Shown here: positions 26,919 through 36,039 of the stretch, piece by piece
How positions within the stretch are numbered: the first letter of the stretch is position 1
Layout of the letters: each line of letters begins with the position of its first letter
Assembly (NCBI RefSeq): GCF_000686605.1
Contig: NZ_JMLC01000005.1
Span: 50,908-114,907, forward strand
DNA: 64,000 nucleotides
Origin: Streptococcus sobrinus DSM 20742 = ATCC 33478
GTDB taxonomy: Bacteria; Bacillota; Bacilli; Lactobacillales; Streptococcaceae
Reading direction: 5' to 3'
Position numbers and translations under genes: made by a program
Notes under the pieces: generated by a model
Database searches by the model: none
Seen by the model: only the letters and a program-made list of their open reading frames with translations
Told to the model about the DNA's origin: nothing

Positions 26919-26945
26919 GAACTCAAACTCAGTTTGGGTTCTTTG
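26919..26945 (+). terminator. Terminator after adhE
   Basis: GAACTCAAAC / GTTTGGGTTC stem with TCA loop, then a T-rich tail. Confidence 0.85.
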
Positions 26946-27025
26946 TTTTGGGGGTTCAAAGTGAAGTGACTCAGTTTGGCAAAGTTGGGGCTGGGACTAA
27001 TAATGTCATTTGAGTGACAGCCAGA

Positions 27026-27263
27026 GGGAGTGGGACAAAAATCATGATTTCTAAGAAATCGATTTTCCCTAGCTCTCTAGTTCCAAGGCTTCGGGCTGAA
27101 ACAGTCCACTGGACTAGACACTCCCACCCCCGACAGTTGACTTGGTTTTCTCCAACAGTCTCCCAGACTGTTGGACCTATCACTTGCTTGTCAAGGGATA
27201 AGGACGTCCAATCAACCACTGTGTTTGAAAAAGTTATGAGGATAGGGCCTTTTGTCCCAGCCT
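27026..27263 (+). repeat. Mosaic intergenic repeat, copy B (short form)
   Basis: Opens GGGAGTGGGACAAAAATCAT and closes CCTTTTGTCCCAGCC, so GGGACAAAA / TTTTGTCCC form terminal inverted repeats. Inside are ACAGTTGACTTGGTTTTCTC, the perfect hairpin CCAACAGTCT-CCC-AGACTGTTGG, and CAATCAACCACTG. Compared with copies A and C about 200 bases of internal modules are absent. Confidence 0.85.
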
Positions 27264-27355
27264 CTGATTGCTGAGGCTTGAGCTTAGAGCTCTCTTAGGC
27301 TCTCTAAGTCTCATAGCCTTGCTTAACTGTTTAACCTTTATGCTATAATAGGGCC

Positions 27356-27688
27356 ATGTTAGTACAGTTTCTCTTTATTTTTATCCTGGCTATGCCGGCT
27401 CTGGGTCTGGCCTTTATCGGCCTGGCCCTGTCACCCCAGCACCACAAGATGACCTGGCTCAGTCTCTGGGGGGCTCTTGTCTTTGGCCTTTCATTTTTCA
27501 GCCTCCATCTCAAATATGAAGTCCTCTTTTATGGCTTCTATAGTTTGGGTCCCCTGCTTTTTGGTCTGGGTCTGCCACTGAATTTGACCAGGGCCAAAAG
27601 AATTCAAGCCGGTTTGTCTGGCCTGGGTATCCTTATCGTTTTTTGTCTGGCCCTCTTGGCCATCGTTAGGATGCTGAATCGGATTTAA
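27356..27688 (+). CDS. Small hypothetical membrane protein
   Basis: 110 residues with about three to four hydrophobic segments and few charges; no motif or family recognised. A TATAAT (about 27,343-27,348) lies only about 8 bases before the ATG, so the transcript would be nearly leaderless or start elsewhere. A weak stem with TTTTTT follows its stop (about 27,696-27,716). The strong hydrophobic periodicity supports a real gene. Confidence 0.6.
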   Translation: MLVQFLFIFILAMPALGLAFIGLALSPQHHKMTWLSLWGALVFGLSFFSLHLKYEVLFYGFYSLGPLLFGLGLPLNLTRAKRIQAGLSGLGILIVFCLALLAIVRMLNRI

Positions 27689-27875
27689 GTTCCAAAGCTT
27701 CTTCTGGAGCTTTTTTGCTATATTTGTTACCATTCTGTCCTTATCATTGGGGCTCTTTTGTGGTAGAATATAAGCGATACCATGGTTTTATGCAAAATTA
27801 AGTCAAGAGGCCTTGGGGCAAGCTTTTGCTGTCATCTTTATTTAATTTTGTAAAAAACGGGTATCAAGTTTAAGG

Positions 27876-27926
27876 AGGAATTTCAAGGATCAGTCAAGGT
27901 CGGATTTTGACCTTTGGTATTTCCTT
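27876..27926 (+). other. Long stem-loop in the pnp leader
   Basis: GGAATTTC..AAGGTC pairs with GACCTT..GGTATTTCC, an extended imperfect stem 28 bases before pnp. In E. coli, RNase III cleavage of a similar leader stem lets PNPase repress its own mRNA; the same is possible here. Confidence 0.55.
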
Positions 27927-27953
27927 GCAGCTTCAAGAAAATGAGGTAGATAC

Positions 27954-30257
27954 ATGGCAAAACAAACCTTTCAGATGACCTTTGCTGGTAAGCCCCTAGT
28001 GGTTGAAATTGGTCAGGTTGCCAAGCAGGCAAATGGTGCAGCAGTCGTGCGTTATGGGGATTCAACGGTCCTCTGTGCAGCCACCATGTCCAAGAAGATG
28101 GCAACAACTGACTTCTTTCCCTTGCAGGTCAATTACGAGGAAAAGATGTATGCAGCAGGGAAATTTCCTGGTGGCTTTATGAAGCGCGAAGGGCGTCCTT
28201 CAACCGATGCAACCCTAACTGCTCGTCTCATTGACCGGCCTATTCGGCCCCTGTTTGCCCAAGGCTTTCGTAATGAGGTTCAGGTCATCAATACTGTCCT
28301 CTCCTATGATGCGGATGCATCGGCTCCCATGGCTGCCATGTTTGCTAGTTCGCTAGCCCTCTGTATTTCTGACATTCCTTTTAATGGGCCCATTGCTGGG
28401 GTTCAGGTTGCCTATTTGGATGGTGACTTCGTCATTAATCCTAGTGCCCAGCAAAAAGAAGACTCCAGTTTGGAGCTGACGGTTGCAGGAACCAAGGAAG
28501 CCATCAATATGGTGGAATCAGGTGCCAAGGAGTTATCTGAAGAAATTATGCTGGAGGCCCTGCTCAAGGGCCACCAAGCCATTCAAGAATTGATTGCCTT
28601 CCAGGAAGAAATTGTCGCAGCCGTCGGCAAGGAAAAGGCTGAGGTTGAACTCCTTCAGGTTGTCCCTGAGCTTGAGGTTGAAATTCTAGCAAGCTACAAT
28701 AGCGACCTGCAAAAGGCCGTTCAGGTTGAAGAAAAGTTGGCCCGCGAAGAAGCGACCCAAGCGGTCAAGGACCAAGTCTTGGCTGTCTATGAGGAACGCT
28801 ATGCGGATGATGACGACTTGGACCGCATCCTGCGGGATGTTGCTGAGATTTTAGAAGAAATGGAGCATGCTGAGGTTCGTCGCCTGATTACTGAGGACAA
28901 GGTCCGTCCTGATGGCCGGAAGGTCGATGAAATTCGTCCCTTAGAGGCTGAGGTTGATTTTCTTCCGCAAGTGCACGGCTCTGGTCTCTTTACCCGCGGG
29001 CAAACCCAGGCCCTGTCTGTCTTGACTCTGGCTCCTATGAGTGAGAGTAAGATTGTTGATGGTCTGGATCCTGAGTACCGAAAACGCTTTATGCACCATT
29101 ATAATTTCCCTCAATATTCTGTCGGGGAAACGGGCCGTTACGGAGCTCCCGGCCGTCGTGAAATCGGTCATGGTGCCCTAGGCGAACGAGCTCTGGCTCA
29201 GGTTCTGCCAAGCTTTGAGGACTTCCCTTATGCCATCCGTCTGGTAGCAGAAGTACTGGAATCCAACGGTTCCTCTTCGCAAGCCTCCATCTGTGCCGGC
29301 ACTCTGGCCCTGATGGCTGGCGGGGTACCGATTAAAGCACCTGTCGCCGGGATTGCCATGGGCTTGATTTCAGATGGCAGCAACTACACTATTTTGACCG
29401 ATATTCAAGGACTTGAAGATCACTTTGGTGATATGGACTTCAAAGTAGCTGGCACCCGCCAAGGGATAACCGCCCTGCAGATGGATATTAAGATTTCCGG
29501 CATTACCCCAGAAATTCTTCAAGAGGCTTTGGCTCAGGCCAAGAAGGCCCGCTTTGAAATTCTGGATTTTATTGAGGCGACCATTCCAGCCCCTCGGCCT
29601 GAATTGGCCCCAACCGCTCCTAAGATTGATACTATCAAGATTGCTGTCGATAAAATCAAGGTGGTCATCGGTAAGAGTGGCGAAACTATTGATAAAATCA
29701 TTGAAGAGACGGGTGTCAAGATTGACATCGATGAAGACGGAAATGTCCAAATCTACTCGCCTGACCAAGATGCTATTGACCGAGCAAAGGAAATCATTGC
29801 CAACCTAGTGCGTGAAGCCAAGGTCGGTGAAATCTACCAGGAGGCTGAAGTTGTTCGTATTGAAAGCTTCGGTGCCTTTGTCAATCTCTTTGATAAGACT
29901 GATGCCCTAGTTCACATCTCAGAATTAGCCTGGGAGCGGACCAATCGGGTCGAAGATGTAGTCAAACTGGGTGATAAGGTCACCGTCAAGGTTCTCAAGA
30001 TTGATGATAAGGGTCGGGTTAATGCTTCCATCAAGGCCCTCTTGCCAAAACCAGAAGGTTTTGATGAGCAGGAGCCCCAAAAGCACCATCAAAAGAAACA
30101 TGGCCACCATGCATCAAGAAAGCAGTCAACAGTCAAAAAAGACAGCCAGAGGGACCACAAGTCCAACCGCAGTCATCAAGAGCGGTCTGATAAGCAAGGT
30201 GATGACCAAACAGGTAATCACCAAGAACATCAGGCCAAGGCTCAGACTAACGACTAA
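27954..30257 (+). CDS. pnp: Polyribonucleotide nucleotidyltransferase (PNPase) with His-rich tail
   Basis: 767-residue phosphorolytic 3'-5' exoribonuclease. Domain order: first RNase PH domain ([20 protein letters not shown], about 80-100), helical linker, second RNase PH domain ([16 protein letters not shown], about 435), KH ([18 protein letters not shown], about 570) and S1 ([20 protein letters not shown], about 640-660). After S1 ends near residue 700 comes a 65-residue hydrophilic tail rich in His, Gln, Lys and Asp ([10 protein letters not shown]). The tail may bind RNA, metal or degradosome partners. ATG 27954 is preceded by GAGGTAG. Confidence 0.97.
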   Translation: MAKQTFQMTFAGKPLVVEIGQVAKQANGAAVVRYGDSTVLCAATMSKKMATTDFFPLQVNYEEKMYAAGKFPGGFMKREGRPSTDATLTARLIDRPIRPLFAQGFRNEVQVINTVLSYDADASAPMAAMFASSLALCISDIPFNGPIAGVQVAYLDGDFVINPSAQQKEDSSLELTVAGTKEAINMVESGAKELSEEIMLEALLKGHQAIQELIAFQEEIVAAVGKEKAEVELLQVVPELEVEILASYNSDLQKAVQVEEKLAREEATQAVKDQVLAVYEERYADDDDLDRILRDVAEILEEMEHAEVRRLITEDKVRPDGRKVDEIRPLEAEVDFLPQVHGSGLFTRGQTQALSVLTLAPMSESKIVDGLDPEYRKRFMHHYNFPQYSVGETGRYGAPGRREIGHGALGERALAQVLPSFEDFPYAIRLVAEVLESNGSSSQASICAGTLALMAGGVPIKAPVAGIAMGLISDGSNYTILTDIQGLEDHFGDMDFKVAGTRQGITALQMDIKISGITPEILQEALAQAKKARFEILDFIEATIPAPRPELAPTAPKIDTIKIAVDKIKVVIGKSGETIDKIIEETGVKIDIDEDGNVQIYSPDQDAIDRAKEIIANLVREAKVGEIYQEAEVVRIESFGAFVNLFDKTDALVHISELAWERTNRVEDVVKLGDKVTVKVLKIDDKGRVNASIKALLPKPEGFDEQEPQKHHQKKHGHHASRKQSTVKKDSQRDHKSNRSHQERSDKQGDDQTGNHQEHQAKAQTND

Positions 30258-30369
30258 GTTGAGCAACACGACCAGCACAAGCATGCTGACCATCCAGACG
30301 GCCGCAACCAAAAATCATGACCGCCACAATCAGTCCCAGCATGCTGACACCACAGTTGAAAACATGTAA
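30258..30369 (+). pseudogene. Decayed continuation of the PNPase tail
   Basis: Past the pnp stop the same frame reads VEQHDQHKHADHPDGRNQKS before TGA at 30318; in the +1 frame HDRHNQSQHADTTVENM then follows to a stop at 30367. Both stretches keep the His/Gln/Asp composition of the tail, and HAD is repeated. An ancestral longer tail appears to have been cut by a nonsense change plus a frameshift. Confidence 0.6.
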
Positions 30370-30384
30370 AAGAGGAAACTCATC

Positions 30385-31134
30385 ATGAATAAATTTAATT
30401 CAGAACTTGATTTTGCCCTGCGCAATTTCATTGCTAATCCCGAAAATTTTCTGGATGGCTTGACTTTGGTCAACAGCCTTCACTCCATTCCGGTGATTGC
30501 AGCTGCCGAGCCCTACGCCATTGCCATGCAGGGACAAAAGGTTATTCCCGTTTTCACCAATAAGACGGACTTGGATAATTTCAAAAAAGAGCATCCGAGT
30601 GCTAAAACCCAAGACTGGATTGAGCGTTCCAGTATTAATGTTTTAGAGGAAGCTGTAACCCACCGCCTGCACGGCTTGGTTTTCAACATCAAAAAGAATG
30701 GTGACTTTGCCAATTCAACCATTTTTAAGAGTAGTGAACTAGTCCAACTCATCAATACCTACACCACACTTTTGAACGATGTCCTAGGTGAGGAAAATCA
30801 AGAGCGTCAGCCTATGCAGCGCCAATACTTTGTTCCTGTTATCATCTTGACTAGCGAGGATGGCAGCTATCAAAGAAGTTATCCAGCTTTAGCTATTGAA
30901 AATGAAACTTATATCCCAGCTTTCTCCAGCATCCCCAGTTTTGCCAAATGGTATAATGATGGTGATTTGGGCTATCCTTTCCGAGTGGCTAAAGGCTTAG
31001 TTATGACTTGGACTATGAATCAAATTGCCCACCCGGCTCAAGGAGAATCGGGTGTCGGGGCTACCAAGGGCGTGGTTATTGATCCCCTCAATGAAAATCA
31101 GACCCTAGTTGACTGGGCTAGCATTGAAGAATAA
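30385..31134 (+). CDS. SseB-like domain protein
   Basis: 249 residues, cytoplasmic, no membrane segment. The middle PYAIAMQGQKVIPVFTNKTDLDNFKKEH resembles the SseB N-terminal fold found in many small bacterial proteins of unknown function. AGAGGAAAC precedes ATG 30385. It lies 127 bases after pnp and shortly before cysE in the same direction; streptococci often keep a gene of this type between pnp and cysE. No enzymatic residues can be assigned. Confidence 0.7.
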   Translation: MNKFNSELDFALRNFIANPENFLDGLTLVNSLHSIPVIAAAEPYAIAMQGQKVIPVFTNKTDLDNFKKEHPSAKTQDWIERSSINVLEEAVTHRLHGLVFNIKKNGDFANSTIFKSSELVQLINTYTTLLNDVLGEENQERQPMQRQYFVPVIILTSEDGSYQRSYPALAIENETYIPAFSSIPSFAKWYNDGDLGYPFRVAKGLVMTWTMNQIAHPAQGESGVGATKGVVIDPLNENQTLVDWASIEE

Positions 31135-31155
31135 GAAAGAATAAGAGAGGTGCCT

Positions 31156-31740
31156 ATGGGTTGGTGGAAAGAATCAATAGATATTGTCAAACAACAGGAT
31201 CCAGCGGCCCGGACTTCCCTTGAAGTGCTCTTAACCTATCCTGGCATCAAGGCCCTAGCGGCCCACCGGATTTCCCACTTCCTCTGGCGCCACCATCTGC
31301 GGCTCCTAGCTCGGATGCATAGCCAGTTCTGGCGCTTTTGGACCAATATTGAAATCCATCCCGGAGCTCAGATTGCCGGCGGGGTCTTCATCGATCATGG
31401 GGCGGGGCTGGTTATCGGTGAGACGGCTATCGTGGAAAAAGGTGCCATGCTCTACCACGGCGTGACCCTGGGGGGAACTGGTAAGGATGTCGGCAAACGC
31501 CATCCCACCATCCGCCGAGGTGCCCTGATTTCGGCCCATTCCCAACTGATTGGTCCCATTGAAGTGGGGACTAATGCCAAGGTCGGAGCCGGAGCTGTCG
31601 TTCTGTCGGATGTGCCGGCAGATGTCACGGTCGTTGGTGTTCCCGCCAAGGTTGTTCGGGTCCATGGTCAAAAGGATGAGAAGGCAATCAAGACACTTCA
31701 GGAAGCCCGCGAGGCTAGCTATCATTCATCCCATCTTTAG
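31156..31740 (+). CDS. cysE: Serine O-acetyltransferase
   Basis: 194-residue hexapeptide-repeat acyltransferase that makes O-acetylserine for cysteine synthesis. Visible: the N-terminal helical domain (DPAARTSLEVLLTYPG), catalytic region HPGAQIAGGVFIDHG and GETAIVEKGAMLYHGVTLGG, and left-handed beta-helix repeats to VVGVPAKVV. I start at ATG 31156 (AGAGAGG upstream) rather than GTG 31150. The following cysS uses the cysteine made. Confidence 0.95.
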   Translation: MGWWKESIDIVKQQDPAARTSLEVLLTYPGIKALAAHRISHFLWRHHLRLLARMHSQFWRFWTNIEIHPGAQIAGGVFIDHGAGLVIGETAIVEKGAMLYHGVTLGGTGKDVGKRHPTIRRGALISAHSQLIGPIEVGTNAKVGAGAVVLSDVPADVTVVGVPAKVVRVHGQKDEKAIKTLQEAREASYHSSHL

Positions 31741-31806
31741 GAAAACAAGGGGCTGGCCTAGATTCTGCCCCGCTCTAGCAAGTGGCCACAAATAAAGGAG
31801 GCGAGA

Positions 31807-31980
31807 ATGAACTTTTTCAAGAGAAATTGGTTAAATTTACTGGTCATTGTCCTGGCCTTCCTCAATGTTGGTCAACAATGGCTCTACGGCAGTCGTACCT
31901 ATGCCTATATCTGGCTGGCTATCGGCATCTTCTGGATCATTTTGACCTTTATTATCAAGGATGATGGGCCTAAGAAATAG
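31807..31980 (+). CDS. Small two-helix membrane protein
   Basis: 57 residues behind AAAGGAGGCGAGA. Two hydrophobic segments (LLVIVLAFLNVG and YIWLAIGIFWIILTFII) flank a short loop; the end is charged (KDDGPKK). Not recognised, but the excellent ribosome site and membrane pattern support a real gene. It lies 66 bases after cysE and may be co-transcribed. Confidence 0.7.
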   Translation: MNFFKRNWLNLLVIVLAFLNVGQQWLYGSRTYAYIWLAIGIFWIILTFIIKDDGPKK

Positions 31981-32017
31981 AGTAGGTTGAAAAAAAGAAA
32001 GTTTAGAGGTGTTAATA

Positions 32018-32665
32018 GTGATTTGGTTACCCCTAATCGGTTTTATTTGTTTATTTATCTTTCTCGTGTATATGGGGAATTCTGCGGAAAAGAGACGAGA
32101 TGCTGAAGCAGATTATAGTCAGCTATTGGGAAAAATTAGCCAAAGAGAAAATGGTGATATTTGGTTAGGCTTTAAATATACAAAGAATGAAATAAATAAG
32201 TTTAATTATATTAGAAAGACTTACGAACCTGGTCATAAATATAGACCACCATATAATAATGACATTTATGTAGTGTCTCATACAGTTAATCCAATTTTTA
32301 TTGATAAACAGGATAAAGACTTTAAAGACGGAATTTATTATGTAATAAAGTTGGTGTCAAAGTTTGAATACGATAGGTGGGGTAACCAAACTACTAACAA
32401 CGGTCCAGTTCAGTATAATTTTGATGGTAACAATTTTCAGGATAATCGCTTTAGCAGCTATTACAATCAAATCATCCAATACAAAAACGAAATGGTTACC
32501 AAGGGAATTCCAGAAGAAGAGATTGATTACCTTGCCAATAATACAGAAGACAAAGAAAATCAAAGAAGTTTTTTAAGAAAATATGAGCCAATTTTAAGAG
32601 GCATTGAAGTTGCTAGTGCTGCGGCAACCCTGTTTGAAATTCTGAAAGGTTTATTTTTTAGGTAA
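32018..32665 (+). CDS. Hypothetical membrane-anchored protein, AT-rich
   Basis: About 215 residues. One N-terminal membrane anchor (WLPLIGFICLFIFLVYMG), then a hydrophilic domain rich in Asn, Tyr, Lys and Asp, and a short hydrophobic stretch near the end (ASAAATLFEILKGLFF). GTG 32018 has AGAGG 8 bases upstream; GTG 32009 is also in frame. Codon use is clearly more AT-rich than cysE and cysS on either side, suggesting acquisition by transfer. Family and function not recognised. Confidence 0.7.
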   Translation: MIWLPLIGFICLFIFLVYMGNSAEKRRDAEADYSQLLGKISQRENGDIWLGFKYTKNEINKFNYIRKTYEPGHKYRPPYNNDIYVVSHTVNPIFIDKQDKDFKDGIYYVIKLVSKFEYDRWGNQTTNNGPVQYNFDGNNFQDNRFSSYYNQIIQYKNEMVTKGIPEEEIDYLANNTEDKENQRSFLRKYEPILRGIEVASAAATLFEILKGLFFR

Positions 32666-32677
32666 AGGAAAAAGTTT

Positions 32678-34021
32678 ATGATTAAAATCTACGATACCAT
32701 GACCAGAAGCCTGCGTGATTTTGTCCCTCTCCATGAGGGGCAGGTCAATATGTATGTCTGCGGACCGACGGTTTACAACTATATCCATATTGGTAATGCC
32801 AGATCCAGCGTGGCCTTTGATACCATCCGTCGCTATTTTGAATATGCCGGCTATCAGGTCAACTACATTTCCAACTTCACCGATGTCGATGACAAGATTA
32901 TCAAGGCAGCCAAGGAAGCCGACATGTCCCCCAAGGACCTAGCTGACAAGTTTATCGCTGCCTTTATGGAAGATACAAAGGCCCTGGGCATCAAGCCAGC
33001 CACCCAAAATCCTCGGGTCATGGACTTTATGGACCAAATTATTGATTTCGTTCAGGTCCTCATGGACAAGGGCTTTGCCTATGAGGCTGGTGGCGATGTC
33101 TATTTCCGGGTGCAAAAATCGCAAAACTACGCTGCCCTGGCCAATAAGACCCTAGCGGATTTGGAAGTGGGGGCCAGCGGTCGGACCGATAGTGAAACCG
33201 AGCTCAAGGAGGATCCACTTGATTTTGCCCTCTGGAAATCTGCCAAGCCAGGTGAAATTTCTTGGGACAGCCCTTGGGGAGCTGGCCGTCCAGGCTGGCA
33301 TATTGAGTGCTCGGTCATGTCAACCACCATTTTGGGAGATACCATTGACATTCACGGTGGCGGAGCCGATTTGGAATTCCCCCACCACACCAATGAAATC
33401 GCCCAGTCGGAGGCCAAGACAGGCCAGACCTTTGCCAACTACTGGATGCACAATGGCTTTGTCAACGTCGATAATGAAAAAATGTCCAAGTCTCTGGGCA
33501 ACTTTGTGACCGTCCATGACCTGCTCAAGACCGTTGATGGTCAGGTACTGCGCTTCTTCCTGGCTACCCAGCACTATCGCAAGCCTATCAATTTTACCGA
33601 TAAGGCCATTCATGATGCCGAGGTCAATCTCAAGTACCTCAAGAATACCTATACCCTGCCTCTGGATGACCAGGCGGACACGGCTGGCTTGGACAAGTTT
33701 CTAGCCGACTTCAAGACTGCCATGGATGATGATTTCAATGCTGCCAACGGTATCACAGTTATCTTTGATTTGGCCAAATGGATTAATTCTGGTCATTACA
33801 ACCAGGCCATCAAGGCCGCTTTCGCCAAGATGTTGGAAGTCTTTGGCATCATCTTCCAAGAAGAAAGTCTGGATAGCGAGATTGAAGCCTTGATTAAGAA
33901 GCGTCAGGCTGCTAGAGCTGCCAAGGATTTTGCGACAGCTGATAAAATTCGTGATGACCTAGCCGCTCAAGGCATTAAACTGCTGGATACCAAGGATGGA
34001 GTGAGGTGGACCCGTGACTAA
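32678..34021 (+). CDS. cysS: Cysteinyl-tRNA synthetase
   Basis: 447-residue class I aminoacyl-tRNA synthetase. Zinc-site Cys in YVCGPTVYNYIHIGNARS with the HIGH-type motif HIGN (about 38-41), WHIECSVMS and DIHGGGADLEFPHHTNE zinc ligands (about 210-240), and EKMSKSLGN (about 268). AAGGAAAAAG precedes ATG 32678. The stop overlaps the start of mrnC by 8 bases, the standard coupling in Firmicutes. Confidence 0.98.
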   Translation: MIKIYDTMTRSLRDFVPLHEGQVNMYVCGPTVYNYIHIGNARSSVAFDTIRRYFEYAGYQVNYISNFTDVDDKIIKAAKEADMSPKDLADKFIAAFMEDTKALGIKPATQNPRVMDFMDQIIDFVQVLMDKGFAYEAGGDVYFRVQKSQNYAALANKTLADLEVGASGRTDSETELKEDPLDFALWKSAKPGEISWDSPWGAGRPGWHIECSVMSTTILGDTIDIHGGGADLEFPHHTNEIAQSEAKTGQTFANYWMHNGFVNVDNEKMSKSLGNFVTVHDLLKTVDGQVLRFFLATQHYRKPINFTDKAIHDAEVNLKYLKNTYTLPLDDQADTAGLDKFLADFKTAMDDDFNAANGITVIFDLAKWINSGHYNQAIKAAFAKMLEVFGIIFQEESLDSEIEALIKKRQAARAAKDFATADKIRDDLAAQGIKLLDTKDGVRWTRD

Positions 34022-34412
34022 AAAAGTCAATGTCAACCTGATAAATGGCATTGCCCTGGCCTTTGAAGGGGACGCTGTCTATTCCCTCTACATCCGTCGC
34101 CACCTGATTTTTCAGGGTCAGACCAAGCCCAACCAGCTCCACCGTCTGGCTACCCGTTATGTATCAGCTAAGGCCCAGGCCATGCTGATTGAGGCCCTAC
34201 TAGAGGGAGGACTCCTGACCCAGGAGGAAGAGGCTATCTATAAGCGGGGGCGCAATGCCCACAGCCATACCAAGGCCAAGAACACCGACATTATCACCTA
34301 CAAGATGTCGACTGGCTTTGAGGCTGTCCTCGGCTACCTCCATATGACCCAGCAAATGGCCCGTCTGGAGGAAATAATTGACTGGTGTATCGCCTATGTC
34401 GAAAACCAATAG
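34014..34412 (+). CDS. mrnC: Mini-ribonuclease III
   Basis: 132 residues: only the catalytic RNase III domain with no double-stranded-RNA-binding domain. The motif LAFEGDAVYSLYIR carries the catalytic acid residues; KRGRNAHSHTKAKNTDIITY is the conserved loop. It matures 23S rRNA in Bacillus. The GTG start overlaps the cysS stop (GTGACTAA), with GAGGTGG upstream. Confidence 0.95.
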   Translation: MTKKVNVNLINGIALAFEGDAVYSLYIRRHLIFQGQTKPNQLHRLATRYVSAKAQAMLIEALLEGGLLTQEEEAIYKRGRNAHSHTKAKNTDIITYKMSTGFEAVLGYLHMTQQMARLEEIIDWCIAYVENQ

Positions 34413-34421
34413 ATAAACAAA

Positions 34422-34448
34422 AGGTTTGGCAGTCGCCGGATCTTTTTT
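34422..34448 (+). terminator. Terminator after mrnC
   Basis: AGGTTTGGC / GCCGGATCT stem (three G-T pairs), AGTC loop, then TTTTT. Confidence 0.75.
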
Positions 34449-34583
34449 CAATTCATTGAAAAATCTAAGCTGGCCACCTCATTTTTGGCTTTAGAATACT
34501 TAGACTCTTCGAGGAGGACTTTGCATCCCATCCTTAACCACACTCAATAAATGATAGATGGAGAAAGTGAAATTAGGTCAAAC

Positions 34584-34604
34584 AAAAAAAGAGGCCAAGC
34601 CTCC
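34584..34604 (-). terminator. Terminator of dacA
   Basis: On the minus strand GAGGC-TTG-GCCTC followed by TTTTTTT. Confidence 0.88.
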
Positions 34605-34618
34605 GTTTTAAATATCTG

Positions 34619-35854
34619 CTAAAGTTTCTCATTAACGTAACGGACAAAATGGTTCCACCAGACCTTGAGGAAGAAACTCTTTTTGACAGGCTCCTTGGCC
34701 ACTAAAGCAATCTTGGGTGGCCCATCCAGATAACCGGTTCCGATTAGGTCTGGATCCTTGTAAGTCAGGCTACCGACTTCGGTCCCCTTTTTGACTGCAG
34801 CTGAGACGGTTTTGGTCTTCACCTTGGCACTTGGTTTGTTGTCAGAACCGATTTTGGTGACCACTTGGAAATCGTTCTTAGCAACAGCCGAGACGGTTTT
34901 TGCTTTACCGTCAATGACATTAGCCTTGCTGGACTTATAGCTTTCACCCTTGACCGTCAAATTAGTCATCTGGAAGTTGTAGACAACATAGTTAAGAATC
35001 TTATTGGTTGCTTCGAAGCGAGCATATTGGTTGGTATCAGCATTATCAGCGTGCATGACAACGGAAATGACCCTCATACCATTCTCCGTTGATGTTGCAA
35101 CGAAGGATTGGCCGGCCAGTTCAGTTGTTCCCGTTTTTAGTCCATCAACTCCCTCACGAGCATAAGGCATACCGTCCAACATCATATTGAAGGTAGCCAT
35201 GTCTGTATTCCCGAATTTTTCACTGGCTTTCTTGGTAATGTCCAGCACATCGGGATAGTCGGTAATCAAATGCCGAGCAATGATGGCCATATCTCGGGCA
35301 CTCATGAGATTCTCATCATCAGACTTGGAACCTGGATAGATATGGTCTCCTAGGTAACTATTGTTAAGACCTGAGGCATTGACCAACTTAGCATCCTTGA
35401 CGCCCCATTGTTTAAGCTGAGCCTGCATCATGTCAACGAAGGTCGATTCCTCACCACCTATTTTTTCAGCCAGCGCTATAGCAGCACTATTGGCACTGGC
35501 AATCAGAGCTGCATTGACTAGTTCCTTGACCGTGTATTCTCTAGCATCCATGGGAATATTGCTGGCCTCAGAATTAGTCGTCAAATCATAAGCATAATCG
35601 GAGATTTTTACCTTGGTATTCCAAGAAAGCTTGCCCTCATCGATGGCCTTGTAGACCATGTAGACTGTTAAAATCTTAGTCATAGAGGCAACACCGTCCG
35701 GCGTTGTCGCATCCTTTTCGTAGAGGACCTTGCCGGTTGTCGCTTCGACAGCAATCGCATGCTTGGCCGGAGCATCAAAATCATCGGCCTTGGCTAGACT
35801 GCCGACAAGGAGTAAAGAGAGAGCCATTAAAAGGCTGATAAAGAATTTCTTCAT
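34619..35854 (-). CDS. dacA: D-alanyl-D-alanine carboxypeptidase (low-molecular-weight PBP)
   Basis: 411-residue DacA/PBP3-type enzyme that trims the terminal D-Ala of peptidoglycan pentapeptides. Signal peptide MKKFFISLLMALSLLLVGSL; active-site SMTK (about 57), SANSA (about 119) and KTGTTELAG (about 240); C-terminal beta domain and a final amphipathic anchor (FFLKVWWNHFVRYVNEKL). Start at 35854 has AAAGGAA upstream; the longer frame from 35917 does not. Confidence 0.95.
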   Translation of the reverse strand: MKKFFISLLMALSLLLVGSLAKADDFDAPAKHAIAVEATTGKVLYEKDATTPDGVASMTKILTVYMVYKAIDEGKLSWNTKVKISDYAYDLTTNSEASNIPMDAREYTVKELVNAALIASANSAAIALAEKIGGEESTFVDMMQAQLKQWGVKDAKLVNASGLNNSYLGDHIYPGSKSDDENLMSARDMAIIARHLITDYPDVLDITKKASEKFGNTDMATFNMMLDGMPYAREGVDGLKTGTTELAGQSFVATSTENGMRVISVVMHADNADTNQYARFEATNKILNYVVYNFQMTNLTVKGESYKSSKANVIDGKAKTVSAVAKNDFQVVTKIGSDNKPSAKVKTKTVSAAVKKGTEVGSLTYKDPDLIGTGYLDGPPKIALVAKEPVKKSFFLKVWWNHFVRYVNEKL

Positions 35855-36039
35855 AACAGTTCCTTTGTTAAGAGTAACCTGATGCAGTGTGAACTTAATG
35901 GTATACCTTTTGTTCAAAAAGCAATCTTCTTAATTATACCATAAAAGCGTTTGGCAAAAGATAACAATCTGATTAAGGTTAAGACTGGCTGTCTAAGTAG
36001 GCTCAAAAAAAGGCCCCCAAACTGAGCACCTTAGTCAAA

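Noticed and set aside
31782..31964. A 60-codon frame overlapping the small membrane protein after cysE
   Set aside because: Frame at 31807 has a far better ribosome site (AAAGGAGG) and a typical two-helix membrane pattern; the other is its shadow.
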